Origin: Methylobacterium sp. 10
GTDB lineage: Bacteria > Pseudomonadota > Alphaproteobacteria > Rhizobiales > Beijerinckiaceae
Assembly: GCF_000519085.1 (NCBI RefSeq)
Contig: NZ_KI912577.1
Span: 2,299,331 to 2,363,330, forward strand
DNA: 64,000 nt
Direction: 5' to 3'
The translations under genes and the position numbers were made by a program. The notes under the pieces are model-generated. The model was not told where the DNA came from and made no database searches. It worked only from the letters and a program-made list of their open reading frames with translations. Below, in pieces: positions 18,809 to 27,481 of the stretch. Position 1 is the first letter of the stretch. Each line of letters opens with the position of its first letter.

Positions 18809-19191
18809 TATCAGAACCGCGACCGCTCATGGCGTTCGCCTTTCGCGTGAGGGATGCGATCGCGGCGCGCTTCGGCGTGAAGGCTACCAACGGATTTTTA
18901 GGAGAGCGACGGCTGCATGTCTGCGAGGGCGACAAGCTGGACTTCTTCCTCGTGGAACGTAGCGCGCTGGATATGCTGGTCCTCACTGCGCGGGACCGCA
19001 GCCTCGACATCATGATCTGTCTCGCGACTTCCGGCCATCGTCTCACGATCACGTCGTCGGTCGTCATCCACAATGCCTTCGGTCGGCCCTACATGGTGCT
19101 GGTCGCGCCGATCCATCGGCTGATCCTCGCAGCCGACCTGCGGCGTTTGAGGACGTCGTTGTGGCGGGAAGCCTCGGGTTCCAGCCCGTAG
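18784..19191 (+). CDS. DUF2867-like protein, probably N-terminally truncated
   Basis: 135 residues as called from the ATG at 18784; a second ATG at 18829 would give 120. The segment from FRVRDAIAARFGVK through GDKLDFFLVE, DRSLDIMICL, and VVIHNAFGRPYMVLVAPIHRLI matches the general plan of the DUF2867 family (a heart-shaped lipid- or ligand-binding fold). Family members usually carry some 40-50 more residues at the N-terminus, which are not visible in any upstream frame. The first possible start codon lies in a hairpin. It may be a remnant rather than a working gene. Confidence 0.5.
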   Translation: MSQAHRGLLSEPRPLMAFAFRVRDAIAARFGVKATNGFLGERRLHVCEGDKLDFFLVERSALDMLVLTARDRSLDIMICLATSGHRLTITSSVVIHNAFGRPYMVLVAPIHRLILAADLRRLRTSLWREASGSSP

Positions 19192-19278
19192 ATCCTTCAC
19201 TTGGACAGGGCCAGCCGATCGCCGAGCGCCGTCACGGGCGGCCATGAGTATAGGCCGGCCCGGTCCGACCCCAAACGA

Positions 19279-19306
19279 AAACGGCGCGCCCTGCGGCACG
19301 CCGTTT
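19279..19306 (-). terminator. Rho-independent terminator downstream of frc copy 2
   Basis: On the minus strand AAACGGCG pairs with CGCCGTTT (plus 19279-19286 and 19299-19306) with an inner GGC/GCC extension. The run TTTTCGTTT follows in the minus direction. Confidence 0.75.
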
Positions 19307-19315
19307 CATTCGATT

Positions 19316-19343
19316 CCGCGGCCCGTCCTGGGACGGGCCGCGG
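19316..19343. repeat. Perfect 12-13 bp hairpin after frc copy 2
   Basis: CCGCGGCCCGTC and GACGGGCCGCGG form a perfect stem with a CTGG loop. It lies 10 bases past the frc stop on the minus strand and directly before the T-rich terminator, so the two hairpins form a tandem transcript end. Confidence 0.7.
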
Positions 19344-19353
19344 CGTATCCGCC

Positions 19354-20604
19354 TCAGACCGCGTGCGCCTGATGCAGCCGCTCGATCTGCTGCTGCGTGT
19401 AGCCCAGGTCGAGCAGGACCTCGTCGGTATGCTCGCCGAGCAGTGGCGAGGACTTGATCTCCACCGGCATGTCCGAGAATTTGATCGGGCTGCCGACGGT
19501 CAGGTACGTGCCGAGCTTCGGGTGCTGGACCTCGACGATGGTGCCGCTGGCGCGGAGCGACGGATCGACCGAGAGCTCCTTCATCGACAGGACCGGCGAG
19601 CACGGGATGTCGAACTTGCGCAGGATGTCGACGGCCTCGAACTTGGTCTTGTCGGCGAGCCATTCCTCGATCGTGCCGAAGATGTCCATGATCTTGTCCT
19701 GGCGCGCACGGGCGGTGTTGTACGCCGGATCGTCGATCCACTCCTCACGGCCGATCGCCTTGCAGATCGGGGCCCAGGCATGACCTTGGATGGTGAAGTA
19801 GATGTAGGCGTTGGGGTCGGTCTCCCAGCCCTTGCACTTCAGCACCCAGCCCGGCTGGCCACCGCCGCCGGCATTACCGCCGCGCGGCACCACATCGGTG
19901 AACTCGCCGTGCGGGTACTGGGGGTATTCCTCGAGGTAGCCGAGGGCGTCGAGGCGCTGCTGGTCGCGCAGCTTCACGCGGCAGAGGTTCAGCACCGAAT
20001 CCTGCATCGACACGGCGACCTTCTGGCCCTTGCCGGTCTTGTTCTTCTGGTGGAGCGCCGTGAGGATGCCGATGGCCAGATGCATGCCGGTGTTGGAATC
20101 GCCGAGGGCTGCGGCGCTCACGGTGGGGGGGCCGTCCCAGAAGCCGGTGGTGGAGGCGGCGCCGCCGGCGCACTGGGCCACGTTCTCGTAAACCTTCAGG
20201 TCCTCGTAATGGTGGCCGTCCGAGAAGCCCTTCACCGAGGCCAGGATCATGCCCGGGTTGAGTTCCTGGATGCGAGCCCAGGAGAAGCCCATGCGATCAA
20301 GGGCACCGGGTCCGAAATTCTCGACCATGACGTCGGATTGCTTGATGAGGGTCTCGAGGACTTCCTTACCCTCGGGGGTCTTGGTGTCCAGCGTCAGCGA
20401 ACGCTTGTTGGAGTTGAGCATGGTGAAGTAGAGCGCGTCGGCATCCTCCACGTGGCGAAGCTGGTTGCGTGTCACGTCGCCGGAGCCGGGACGCTCGACC
20501 TTGATCACGTCGGCACCGAACCAGGCGAGAAGCTGCGTGCAGGCGGGGCCTGCCTGGACGTGCGTGAAATCGATGATCTTGGTGCCTTCAAGCGGCTTGC
20601 TCAT
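19354..20604 (-). CDS. frc: Formyl-CoA:oxalate CoA-transferase, canonical copy
   Basis: Class III CoA-transferase, 416 residues, cytoplasmic. It transfers CoA from formyl-CoA to oxalate, giving oxalyl-CoA for Oxc. The THVQAGP loop, the catalytic Asp in LGDSNTG (near residue 169), the full glycine loop [14 protein letters not shown], and [15 protein letters not shown] are all present and read closely like the Oxalobacter enzyme. Residue 48 is Gln where Oxalobacter Frc has Trp. The ATG at 20604 has GGGAGAA 7 bases upstream; the frame is open to 20754 without a good start. It lies downstream of the PAS gene on the same strand, and tandem hairpins follow its stop. Confidence 0.95.
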   Translation of the reverse strand: MSKPLEGTKIIDFTHVQAGPACTQLLAWFGADVIKVERPGSGDVTRNQLRHVEDADALYFTMLNSNKRSLTLDTKTPEGKEVLETLIKQSDVMVENFGPGALDRMGFSWARIQELNPGMILASVKGFSDGHHYEDLKVYENVAQCAGGAASTTGFWDGPPTVSAAALGDSNTGMHLAIGILTALHQKNKTGKGQKVAVSMQDSVLNLCRVKLRDQQRLDALGYLEEYPQYPHGEFTDVVPRGGNAGGGGQPGWVLKCKGWETDPNAYIYFTIQGHAWAPICKAIGREEWIDDPAYNTARARQDKIMDIFGTIEEWLADKTKFEAVDILRKFDIPCSPVLSMKELSVDPSLRASGTIVEVQHPKLGTYLTVGSPIKFSDMPVEIKSSPLLGEHTDEVLLDLGYTQQQIERLHQAHAV

Positions 20605-20728
20605 CTCGACGTTCTCCCTTTCGATCGTCATGCAACGATAATGGATCGGATAGTTCGAATGTCCGGTTCTGATCCGGAACTCGTGTTGGCCTGTAGTCTG
20701 GCGAAACCTTGGATCTGCGCGCCACCAC

Positions 20729-21208
20729 TCAAGTGGCGGCGCTTTCGAGCTCACTCAGACGTTTGCGCATCTGGCGTTCGTCGTTCCAGCGCCGGGTCTC
20801 ATCGCGGATGATGGCGAGGATACCGGTCACAGTACCGTCGGGGCCGTGGAGGAGGCCGACGGTGAAGGCGATCGAGAGCGATCGCCCGTCCTTGTGGAGT
20901 GCCGGCACCCGCAGCACCTCGGTGCCGTAGCGGGTGATGCCGGTCCGCATCGTCTTGGCGTAACCATCCCAGTGACGCTGGCGCTGGCGTTCGGGGGTGA
21001 TCAGGTCGAGGGATTGGCCGAGCGCCTCGGATGACGAGAACCCGAAGATCCGCTCCGCCGACGCGTTCCAGACGATGATGGCCCCGTCGGCATCGGAGAC
21101 GACGATGGCATCTCCGGCGGATTCCACCAGTTGCGAAACGTCGATGCTGGCGGGAATAGCCTGGTCCGACATGGCTTGCTTCGCGTCTTCGGTTGAAACT
21201 GTGTTCAT
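20729..21208 (-). CDS. PAS-domain protein without output domain
   Basis: A 159-residue protein that is essentially one PAS domain (about residues 25-140). [44 protein letters not shown] is followed by the PAC segment [24 protein letters not shown] and [14 protein letters not shown] short helical tail remains, with no kinase or DNA-binding part. It lies upstream of frc on the same strand with about 125 bases between, and an oxalate-type operator lies about 225 bases before its start. It may sense redox, light or a small ligand and pass this to an unseen partner; that is an inference. Confidence 0.85.
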   Translation of the reverse strand: MNTVSTEDAKQAMSDQAIPASIDVSQLVESAGDAIVVSDADGAIIVWNASAERIFGFSSSEALGQSLDLITPERQRQRHWDGYAKTMRTGITRYGTEVLRVPALHKDGRSLSIAFTVGLLHGPDGTVTGILAIIRDETRRWNDERQMRKRLSELESAAT

Positions 21209-21577
21209 CGACTTCGCCGGCAGACCCGGCCGTCAGGCGCGATGGACCGTTTTGCCGTGGCTATGCGGCGCCAAGCCGGAAGTCGTCGTCGTAGGACCGG
21301 CTTTAGCCCAAGACATGTTGCGGGTGCGAATGCTGCGATGCATCATTGTAATCGCTTCCTCCATTTCACGGAAAGGTCAAACCCCGCCCGAGAGATGTTC
21401 CGCGCACTTGCTTTTTCTGTGCGTCTACTGTTGGTATTTGGTATGCCAATGATCGCTAGCTGTCAACACGGGTGCTGGAGTGGCGGATGAAATGGAACCT
21501 GCCCTCGCTCTCGGATCGTTGCCTTCCCGCCATGCCTCGCATGCGGCGGACAAGCGAGTTTCGAGGAGGCGTCCCGG
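21209..21577. promoter_or_regulatory. Divergent control region between the PAS-frc operon and the OsmC gene
   Basis: 369 bases without a supported gene. It contains the shared operator (21431-21450) and a minus-strand TTGACA (21461-21466), discussed separately. Nothing else was recognised. Confidence 0.6.
21431..21466 (-). promoter_or_regulatory. Promoter/operator of the PAS-frc operon
   Basis: TTGGTATTTGGTATGCCA (21431-21448) repeats the oxc operator exactly. On the minus strand TTGACA (21466-21461) is followed 17 bases later by TACCAA, a weak -10, so the operator would cover the promoter core. A bound regulator would be well placed to block transcription of PAS-frc. Confidence 0.65.
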
Positions 21578-22021
21578 ATGGACAGTGACGGCAGCATTAC
21601 GATCAGGCAGATCGAGGGTTATCGATTCGAGATCGATTTCGGGGAAGCCTTCCCGAACCTCGCCGTCGATGAGGCGCCGCCTTATGGCAGGGGGGAGGGG
21701 CCTTTCCCAGAGCAGATCCTGGTCGCGGGCGTCACCAACTGCCTATGCGCCAGCCTCGTCTTCGCTCTGGGCAAGTTCAAACAGGACGCCCCTGGGCTCG
21801 CCGCACGATCGAGCTTTCGCGTGGAGCGCAATCCTGAGGGCCGCCTCAGGATCAGCGGGATCGAGGTCGGAATCGCGCTTGGCGCTCCCGCAGGCACGAT
21901 GCCGCGCCTCGATCAGGTTCTCGAACAGTTCGAGCGCTTCTGCACCGTTTCCGAGAGCGTCAAGGTGGGGATTCCCGTCACCGTCGCGGTGCGCGATTCA
22001 GACGGAACGCTGTTGAAATAG
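21578..22021 (+). CDS. OsmC/Ohr-family protein
   Basis: A 147-residue OsmC-fold protein. Members of this family reduce organic peroxides through a reactive cysteine pair. Here the helix GVTNCLCASLVFAL carries C-L-C, and a second part with FCTVSESVKVGIPVTV near the C-terminus supplies another cysteine. The usual spacing of the Ohr cysteine pair is not obvious, so a general OsmC assignment is safer. GAGGAGG lies about 9 bases before the ATG. It starts a group of three plus-strand genes with short gaps. Confidence 0.8.
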   Translation: MDSDGSITIRQIEGYRFEIDFGEAFPNLAVDEAPPYGRGEGPFPEQILVAGVTNCLCASLVFALGKFKQDAPGLAARSSFRVERNPEGRLRISGIEVGIALGAPAGTMPRLDQVLEQFERFCTVSESVKVGIPVTVAVRDSDGTLLK

Positions 22022-22044
22022 CCTTATGAGAGGAAGGAAACGCC

Positions 22045-22413
22045 ATGGAACACGCGCGTGCGCAATCACCGGAAGATCTTGCCCGTCTCTTCAACGAGCG
22101 GGCCAATGCCGGCGATGTGGAGGGATTGGTCGCTCTCTACGAACAGGATGCCGTGCTCGCCGCCGGCAAGGTCGTGGCAACGGGGCAGCAGGACATCCGT
22201 GCCTTCTACACAGACCTTCTCGCCCGTCGCTCCGAGTTCCCAGCCGCGGAAGCGCTGCCCAGCATCCGCAACGGGGCGATCGCGATGACCTTCGCCCGCC
22301 TGCCGAACGGGACGGTCTCGGTGGAGACGGCGCGGCTGCAGGACGATGGTGGCTGGCTGTGGATCATCGACCAGCTGAAGATCAAGCCGGCGGCCGAGGC
22401 CAAGCCGGAATAG
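22045..22413 (+). CDS. NTF2-like (SnoaL/DUF4440-type) protein
   Basis: A 122-residue single-domain protein with the NTF2-like cone fold pattern: PEDLARLFNERANAGDVEGLVALYEQDAVL, then GQQDIRAFYTDLLAR, and a final strand WLWIIDQLKIKP. Such proteins can be small isomerases, hydrolases or binding modules; nothing here decides which. AGGAAGGAAA precedes the ATG. It lies 23 bases after the OsmC-like gene and 36 bases before the esterase gene, so the three are probably co-transcribed. Confidence 0.75.
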   Translation: MEHARAQSPEDLARLFNERANAGDVEGLVALYEQDAVLAAGKVVATGQQDIRAFYTDLLARRSEFPAAEALPSIRNGAIAMTFARLPNGTVSVETARLQDDGGWLWIIDQLKIKPAAEAKPE

Positions 22414-22449
22414 CGCACCACAAAACCTGCTGTCCGTGAGGTTCACCGC

Positions 22450-23145
22450 ATGATCGATCCACGCCTCGCTGGGCGGCTCACCTTCGCGCATCGCTTTCCG
22501 AGCGTGGAACCGCTTCCCCCCGGTCGGCATCGGCTCGGCCTCTTCGACGAGCGCGATGCCTTGTTGATCGTGCCGCCGGGGATCGATCCGCGCCGTCCGA
22601 CGCCGCTGGTCGTGCTCTTCCATGGCGGAGGCGGCAGCGCCGAGAAAATCCTACCCATGCTCGAGGCGCATGCAGCGGCGCGCGGCTTTCTGCTTCTCGC
22701 CCCGCAATCCCTGTTTCCGACCTGGGATCTCGTCATCGGCGGTCATGGGCCCGACCGCGAACGGCTCGACCTCGCTTTGACCGACGTCGCGTCGCGCTTC
22801 ATGCTCGACCCGTTGCACATCGTCTTCGCCGGCCATTCCGATGGGGGCAGTTACGCCCTCTCCGCCGGCCTCGCCAACGGCCATGTGGTCACCCACCTCA
22901 TCGTGTCGTCGGCGGGGTTCCTGTCCGTCCACCTGCAATCCGGGTCACCGCGCATCTTCATCTCGCACGGGACGCGGGACGAGCAGATCCCCATCGATCG
23001 CAGTGCGCGGGCGCATACGGCGCAACTGCGGGATGTCGGCTACGACGTGACGTCGGTGGAACATGATGGCCCGCATGCCTACCAACCGGCCGTCGTGGCA
23101 CAGGCCGTGGACTTCGTGTTCGGACCGGAGGGCGACGGTCCGTAG
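22450..23145 (+). CDS. Alpha/beta-hydrolase (carboxylesterase/PHB-depolymerase-like)
   Basis: A 231-residue alpha/beta-hydrolase. The oxyanion segment VVLFHGGGGSA, the nucleophile elbow GHSDGGSYAL, the acid in SHGTRDEQIPI and the catalytic histidine in DGPHAYQPAV are all in order. It has no signal peptide, so it is probably cytoplasmic. It resembles the phospholipase/carboxylesterase and LpqC-like depolymerase groups. The substrate is unknown. Its 3' end converges on moeA, 24 bases away. Confidence 0.8.
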   Translation: MIDPRLAGRLTFAHRFPSVEPLPPGRHRLGLFDERDALLIVPPGIDPRRPTPLVVLFHGGGGSAEKILPMLEAHAAARGFLLLAPQSLFPTWDLVIGGHGPDRERLDLALTDVASRFMLDPLHIVFAGHSDGGSYALSAGLANGHVVTHLIVSSAGFLSVHLQSGSPRIFISHGTRDEQIPIDRSARAHTAQLRDVGYDVTSVEHDGPHAYQPAVVAQAVDFVFGPEGDGP

Positions 23146-23169
23146 AAGCCGGTCACTGGCAGGCGTCGA

Positions 23170-24399
23170 TCAGAGAAGCGCCCGGTCCAACCGAATGATC
23201 CGGCACGGGTCGCCGCGCTTTGCCGCCGGAGCGCCGGGCGGGCGCACGAGGAGCGCTTCGGACTGGCCGAGCACCGAGAGCATCGAGGAATCCTGGCGCG
23301 TCTCGGCGTAGACCGTAGGAAAGCCGCCCGACTTCGCCTCCACCCTGGCGCGCATGTAATCCTGGCGGATATCGTTGGCCGGCATGTCGGCGCCGAGGAT
23401 CGCAGGCTCGCTGCGGTCTGCCCCAGCCTTGGGATCGCCGAGGAGTGCGCGGATCGCCGGCACCACGAAGAGCAGGCCGCAAACCACGGCGGAGACAGGG
23501 TTGCCCGGTAAACCGATGACCATCATCGGCCCGAGGCGCCCATGCATCAGCGGCTTGCCGGGGCGTAGGGCGACGCGCCAGAAGCCGAGTTCGAGGCCCT
23601 CGCGATGCAGGGCCGCCTGGACGAGGTCGTGATCGCCTACGGAGGCGCCGCCGAGGGTCACGAGGAGATCGGCTTTCGCGTCCCTCGCCCGTCCGAGGGC
23701 CGCTTCGAGGGATTCGAGGCTGTCGGCGGCGATGCCGAGATCGATCGGTTCGGCGCCCGCCTCTCGAGCAAGGCTCGCCACCGCCAGTCCATTCGAGGCG
23801 ACGATCTGGTCACAGCGGGCCGGTTCGCCCGGCGCCACCAGTTCGTCGCCCGTCGCGAGGATCGCGACCCGCGGTCTGCGACGAACCGAAAGGGTCGCGT
23901 GGCCGCCGGCCGCCGCGAGGGCGAGGCGGCGCGCATCCAGGCTCTCGCCCGCCCGCAGAAGCGGATCGCCGGACCGGAAATCGAGGCCCGGAACGCGGAT
24001 GTGGCGCTTGGCGGCCACCGTCTCCATCGCCGTGACCACATTGTCCGAGACGTCCGCGTTCTCCTGGATGAGGATGGTGTCCGCACCCGCCGGAACCGGA
24101 GCCCCCGTCAGGATCCGTACCGTCTCGCCGGGGCCGATCGTGCCGGCAAAGCCATGGCCCGCCGCACTCATTCCGATGAGCCTCAAGCTCGCCGGAACGG
24201 TGGCGACATCCTCGGCGCGCACCGCATAGCCATCCATGGCGGAAGCCGGGAAGGGCGGCTGCGTGCGCAGGGCGGCCACATCCTCGGCCAGCGTCCGGCC
24301 AAAAGCCTCGGCCACCGCCACCGTCTCGGCCGCTACCGGCTCGGCGGCACTCGCGAGGATGCGCGTGAGAGCCTCCTCCACCGGAATGAGCTTGCTCAC
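23170..24399 (-). CDS. moeA: Molybdopterin molybdenumtransferase MoeA
   Basis: Inserts molybdate into adenylated molybdopterin to make molybdenum cofactor. The 409-residue protein shows the N-terminal AMDGYAVR motif, the MoCF-binding core ([25 protein letters not shown]), and [11 protein letters not shown], with a C-terminal beta domain. It begins with GTG at 24399, whose TGA overlap with the moaC stop (GTGA) marks translational coupling; the frame further upstream runs through moaC. It is the last gene of the trpG-trpD-trpC-moaC-moeA operon. Formate dehydrogenase, the likely sink for oxalate-derived formate, often needs this cofactor. Confidence 0.95.
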   Translation of the reverse strand: MSKLIPVEEALTRILASAAEPVAAETVAVAEAFGRTLAEDVAALRTQPPFPASAMDGYAVRAEDVATVPASLRLIGMSAAGHGFAGTIGPGETVRILTGAPVPAGADTILIQENADVSDNVVTAMETVAAKRHIRVPGLDFRSGDPLLRAGESLDARRLALAAAGGHATLSVRRRPRVAILATGDELVAPGEPARCDQIVASNGLAVASLAREAGAEPIDLGIAADSLESLEAALGRARDAKADLLVTLGGASVGDHDLVQAALHREGLELGFWRVALRPGKPLMHGRLGPMMVIGLPGNPVSAVVCGLLFVVPAIRALLGDPKAGADRSEPAILGADMPANDIRQDYMRARVEAKSGGFPTVYAETRQDSSMLSVLGQSEALLVRPPGAPAAKRGDPCRIIRLDRALL

Positions 24400-24881
24400 G
24401 AAGCGTCCTCGGCCCGGTACGAGCCGGACTTTCCGCCATCCTTGGCGAGGAGGTGAATGCCTTCGATCCGCATGCCACGATCGGCGGCCTTCACCATGTC
24501 GTAGATCGTCAGGCAGGCGACGGAGACGGCGGTGAGGGCCTCCATCTCGACCCCTGTCGGGCCGATCACCTTGACCTCCGCAGTGACGCGCAGGCCGGGC
24601 AGCGAGTCGTCCGGCTCGCATTCCACCCGGACCTTGGAGATCAGCAGCGGATGGCACAGCGGGATGAGCTCATGCGTGCGCTTCGAGGCCATGATGCCCG
24701 CGAGCCGTGCGGTGCCGATCACGTCGCCCTTCTTGGCATCGCCTTCGCGGATCAGGCGCAGGGTCTCGGGAAGCATCACCACCACGCCCTCGGCGCGGGC
24801 GGTGCGGGTGGTGGCGGCCTTGTCGGAGACATCGACCATATTGGCGGCGCCCGCCGCATCGAGATGCGTGAGCGCGCTCAT
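24396..24881 (-). CDS. moaC: Cyclic pyranopterin monophosphate synthase MoaC
   Basis: Acts with MoaA in the first step of molybdenum cofactor synthesis, forming cyclic pyranopterin monophosphate from the 3',8-cyclo-GTP intermediate. The 161-residue length is normal. Signatures are [18 protein letters not shown], the [15 protein letters not shown] active-site segment, and [25 protein letters not shown]. The start overlaps the trpC stop (ATGA) and the stop overlaps the moeA start. Confidence 0.97.
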   Translation of the reverse strand: MSALTHLDAAGAANMVDVSDKAATTRTARAEGVVVMLPETLRLIREGDAKKGDVIGTARLAGIMASKRTHELIPLCHPLLISKVRVECEPDDSLPGLRVTAEVKVIGPTGVEMEALTAVSVACLTIYDMVKAADRGMRIEGIHLLAKDGGKSGSYRAEDAS

Positions 24882-25750
24882 TTGCCGGCCTTACCGAACA
24901 GAAGACGCTTCGTCGCCTTGGTCACGTCCGCCTCCCGCATCAGGCTCTCGCCGACGAGGATGGTGCGGAGGCCGCCCTTTTCCAGGCGGATCACGTCGGC
25001 ATGGCCGGTGATGCCGCTCTCGGCGACGGCGATACGGTCGGACGGCACGCCTTTGGCCACGCGGATCGCCGTATCGAAGGAAACCTCGAAGGTCTTCAGG
25101 TCGCGGTTGTTGATGCCGAGAAGCCGGGTGCCCAGCGGAATGGCGCGTGCGAGCTCCTCCTCGTCATGCACCTCCACCAGCACGTCCATGCCGAGATCGT
25201 GCGCGGTCTCGACGATGGCCAGCGCCTCGTCGTCGTCGAGGCACGCCATGATGGCCAGCACGCAATCGGCACCCCAGGCCCGTGCCTCGAACACCTGGTA
25301 CGGCTCGAACAGGAAGTCCTTTCGCAGCACCGGCAGCGAACAGGCGTCGCGTGCCTCGGTGAGGTATTCCGGCTTGCCCTGGAAGGAGGGCGTGTCGGTG
25401 AGCACCGAGAGACAGGTGGCGCCACCCGCCTCGTAGGCGGCCGCAAGCGCGGCCGGATCGAAATCCTCGCGGATCAGGCCCTTGGACGGCGAGGCCTTCT
25501 TCACCTCGGCGATGAGGGCGGGGCGCCCTTCCGCGATATGGGCGGCGATGGCGTCGGCGAAGGGGCGGACGGGCGCGGCCTTCTCGATGCGCTTCTCCAG
25601 CTTGGCGAGGGGCACGCGCAGCTTCGCTTCGGCGATCTCGCGGCGCTTGTAGGCCTCGATCCGCGCGAGCACGTCCCGCCGGTCGGTGATGGCCGGAGCC
25701 GCAACGACGTCCGCCATGGGTTTCGCCTCGCTCATCGGGGCCTCTTTCAT
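24878..25750 (-). CDS. trpC: Indole-3-glycerol phosphate synthase
   Basis: Closes the indole ring in tryptophan synthesis. The 290-residue TIM-barrel protein has [13 protein letters not shown] with the substrate-phosphate lysines, [18 protein letters not shown], the INNRDLKTF motif and the AESGI phosphate loop. The ATG at 25750 overlaps the trpD stop (ATGA), which decides the start; other in-frame ATGs lie at 25774 and 25735. A short extra N-terminal stretch of about 20 residues is typical of relatives. Confidence 0.96.
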   Translation of the reverse strand: MKEAPMSEAKPMADVVAAPAITDRRDVLARIEAYKRREIAEAKLRVPLAKLEKRIEKAAPVRPFADAIAAHIAEGRPALIAEVKKASPSKGLIREDFDPAALAAAYEAGGATCLSVLTDTPSFQGKPEYLTEARDACSLPVLRKDFLFEPYQVFEARAWGADCVLAIMACLDDDEALAIVETAHDLGMDVLVEVHDEEELARAIPLGTRLLGINNRDLKTFEVSFDTAIRVAKGVPSDRIAVAESGITGHADVIRLEKGGLRTILVGESLMREADVTKATKRLLFGKAGK

Positions 25751-26760
25751 GTGTTCGAGACCGCCACGAGGCACGCGAGGGTCGCTCTGGCCGCACCATC
25801 ATCGATGGCGGATGCCGCACGCGCCACGCCTTCGCCCAAGGTCTGCGCGGCACCGGCGACGACGAGGCCGGCTCCTGCATTGAGAACGGCGATGTCGCGA
25901 TAGGCGTTGCGCTCGCCGGCAAGGACGGCATTCAGCGCATGCGCGTTATGGTCGGGATCGCCGCCGCGCAGATCCTCGAGGGTCCAGAGCGGCAGGCCAA
26001 CCTCGCGCGGATCGATGGTGAAGCGGCCGATCCGCCCGTTCTCCAGGGTGACTACCGGCGTCGGCCCGGTGACGGTGATCTCGTCGAGCCCGTCCGACCC
26101 GTGCACCGTCCAGACCCTTGTGCTGCCGAGTTCACCGAGGACGCGCGTCAGGGGTTCGGCCCAGGCCTCAGTAGAGACGCCGAGAAGCTGGCGCTCGACG
26201 CCGGCCGGATTCGAGAGCGGACCGAGCAGGTTGAAGATCGTCCGCGTCGGCAGTTCAGAGCGCACCGGCGCCACGTGGCGCATGGCGCCGTGGTGGGTCT
26301 GGGCGAACATGAAGCAGAGGCCCGCCTGCGCGAGGCAGCGGGCCAGCCCTTCCGGATCGAGGCCGATCCTGACCCCGAGGGAGACGAGGACATCGGCCGC
26401 ACCGGAGCGTGAGGTCGCAGCGCGGTTGCCGTGCTTGGCCACGGGCACGCCGCAGGCCGCCGTGAGGATCGCGGCAAGCGTCGAGACGTTGTAGCTGCCC
26501 GAATGGTCGCCGCCGGTGCCGACGATGTCGATGGCGCCGGGCACCGGGGCCACGCGCACCATCCGCGCCCGCATGGCCTCCACCGCGCCAACGATCTCGT
26601 CCTCGGCTTCGCCGCGCACCTTCAGAGCGATGAGGAAGGCGCCGGCCTGGACCGGCGTCACCTCGCCCGAGAGCAGGTCATCGAAGGCCGCGCGCGCCTC
26701 CACCCGGTCGAGACTCGACCCGGCCGCGACTTTCGCGAGGAGCGGCTTGAAGGTGTCCAT
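25747..26760 (-). CDS. trpD: Anthranilate phosphoribosyltransferase
   Basis: Adds phosphoribosyl to anthranilate, the second committed step to tryptophan. The 337-residue protein carries the PRPP-binding [14 protein letters not shown] loop, [17 protein letters not shown], and [12 protein letters not shown]. The ATG at 26760 is the family start; a TTG further upstream is less likely. It follows trpG after 35 bases and is coupled to trpC. Confidence 0.97.
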   Translation of the reverse strand: MDTFKPLLAKVAAGSSLDRVEARAAFDDLLSGEVTPVQAGAFLIALKVRGEAEDEIVGAVEAMRARMVRVAPVPGAIDIVGTGGDHSGSYNVSTLAAILTAACGVPVAKHGNRAATSRSGAADVLVSLGVRIGLDPEGLARCLAQAGLCFMFAQTHHGAMRHVAPVRSELPTRTIFNLLGPLSNPAGVERQLLGVSTEAWAEPLTRVLGELGSTRVWTVHGSDGLDEITVTGPTPVVTLENGRIGRFTIDPREVGLPLWTLEDLRGGDPDHNAHALNAVLAGERNAYRDIAVLNAGAGLVVAGAAQTLGEGVARAASAIDDGAARATLACLVAVSNT

Positions 26761-26795
26761 GGCTCTGGAAACGTCAATCAAAACTGATTGAAGCG

Positions 26796-27410
26796 TCAAT
26801 GCACGCCGGCCCCTCGATTGTCACGCGCCTCGTTCCATGCGGCGGCGATGTCGAGGAAGTTCCGCAGGATCTTCGAGCCGTGGTGCGACAGGATGCTCTC
26901 CGGGTGGAACTGGACGCCGTGGACCGGCAGCGTGGCGTGTTCCAGCGCCATGATGAGCCCGTCCGCTTCCGCCGTGACGACGAGATCCTGCGGGCAGCCA
27001 CCGCGCTCCACCACGAGCGAGTGATACCGCGTGGCATCGAAGGGGCCGTTCAGCCCGCGAAAGACCCCCGTGGCTCTGTGAGTGATGCTCGAGACCTTGC
27101 CGTGCATCGGCTTTGGCGCCCGTACTACGTCGCCGCCAAAGGCCTGCCCAATTGCCTGGAGGCCCAGGCAGACTCCGAAGATCGGTACCTCTCCGGAGAG
27201 ATCGCGCACCACGTCGAGACACACGCCGGCCTCGTTGGGCGTGCACGGCCCCGGCGACAGCACCACCGAGTCGGGCGCGCGCTTGCGGATCTCGTCGATG
27301 GTGATCTGGTCGTTGCGCACGACATCGATCGATCCGCAAAGCGGCCCGATCAGATGGACGAGATTCCAAGTGAAGGAATCGTAATTGTCGATGACGAGGA
27401 CGTTGGCCAT
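26796..27410 (-). CDS. trpG: Anthranilate synthase glutamine amidotransferase subunit
   Basis: Provides ammonia to TrpE for anthranilate synthesis. The 204-residue class I amidotransferase starts MANVLVIDNYDSFTWNL. The catalytic cysteine is in FGVCLGLQAIGQAFGG and the His-Glu pair in VQFHPESILS. The ATG at 27410 is the family start, though the frame is open to 27518. It heads the trpG-D-C-moaC-moeA run; its partner trpE lies apart at 29824-31344. Confidence 0.97.
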   Translation of the reverse strand: MANVLVIDNYDSFTWNLVHLIGPLCGSIDVVRNDQITIDEIRKRAPDSVVLSPGPCTPNEAGVCLDVVRDLSGEVPIFGVCLGLQAIGQAFGGDVVRAPKPMHGKVSSITHRATGVFRGLNGPFDATRYHSLVVERGGCPQDLVVTAEADGLIMALEHATLPVHGVQFHPESILSHHGSKILRNFLDIAAAWNEARDNRGAGVH

Positions 27411-27481
27411 GATCGCGCTTCTCTTGGTCTCCCTCGTGTGACGAGGTGAGGGAGGAGGGTCAAGCCTCCTGGCCTCGCGTC

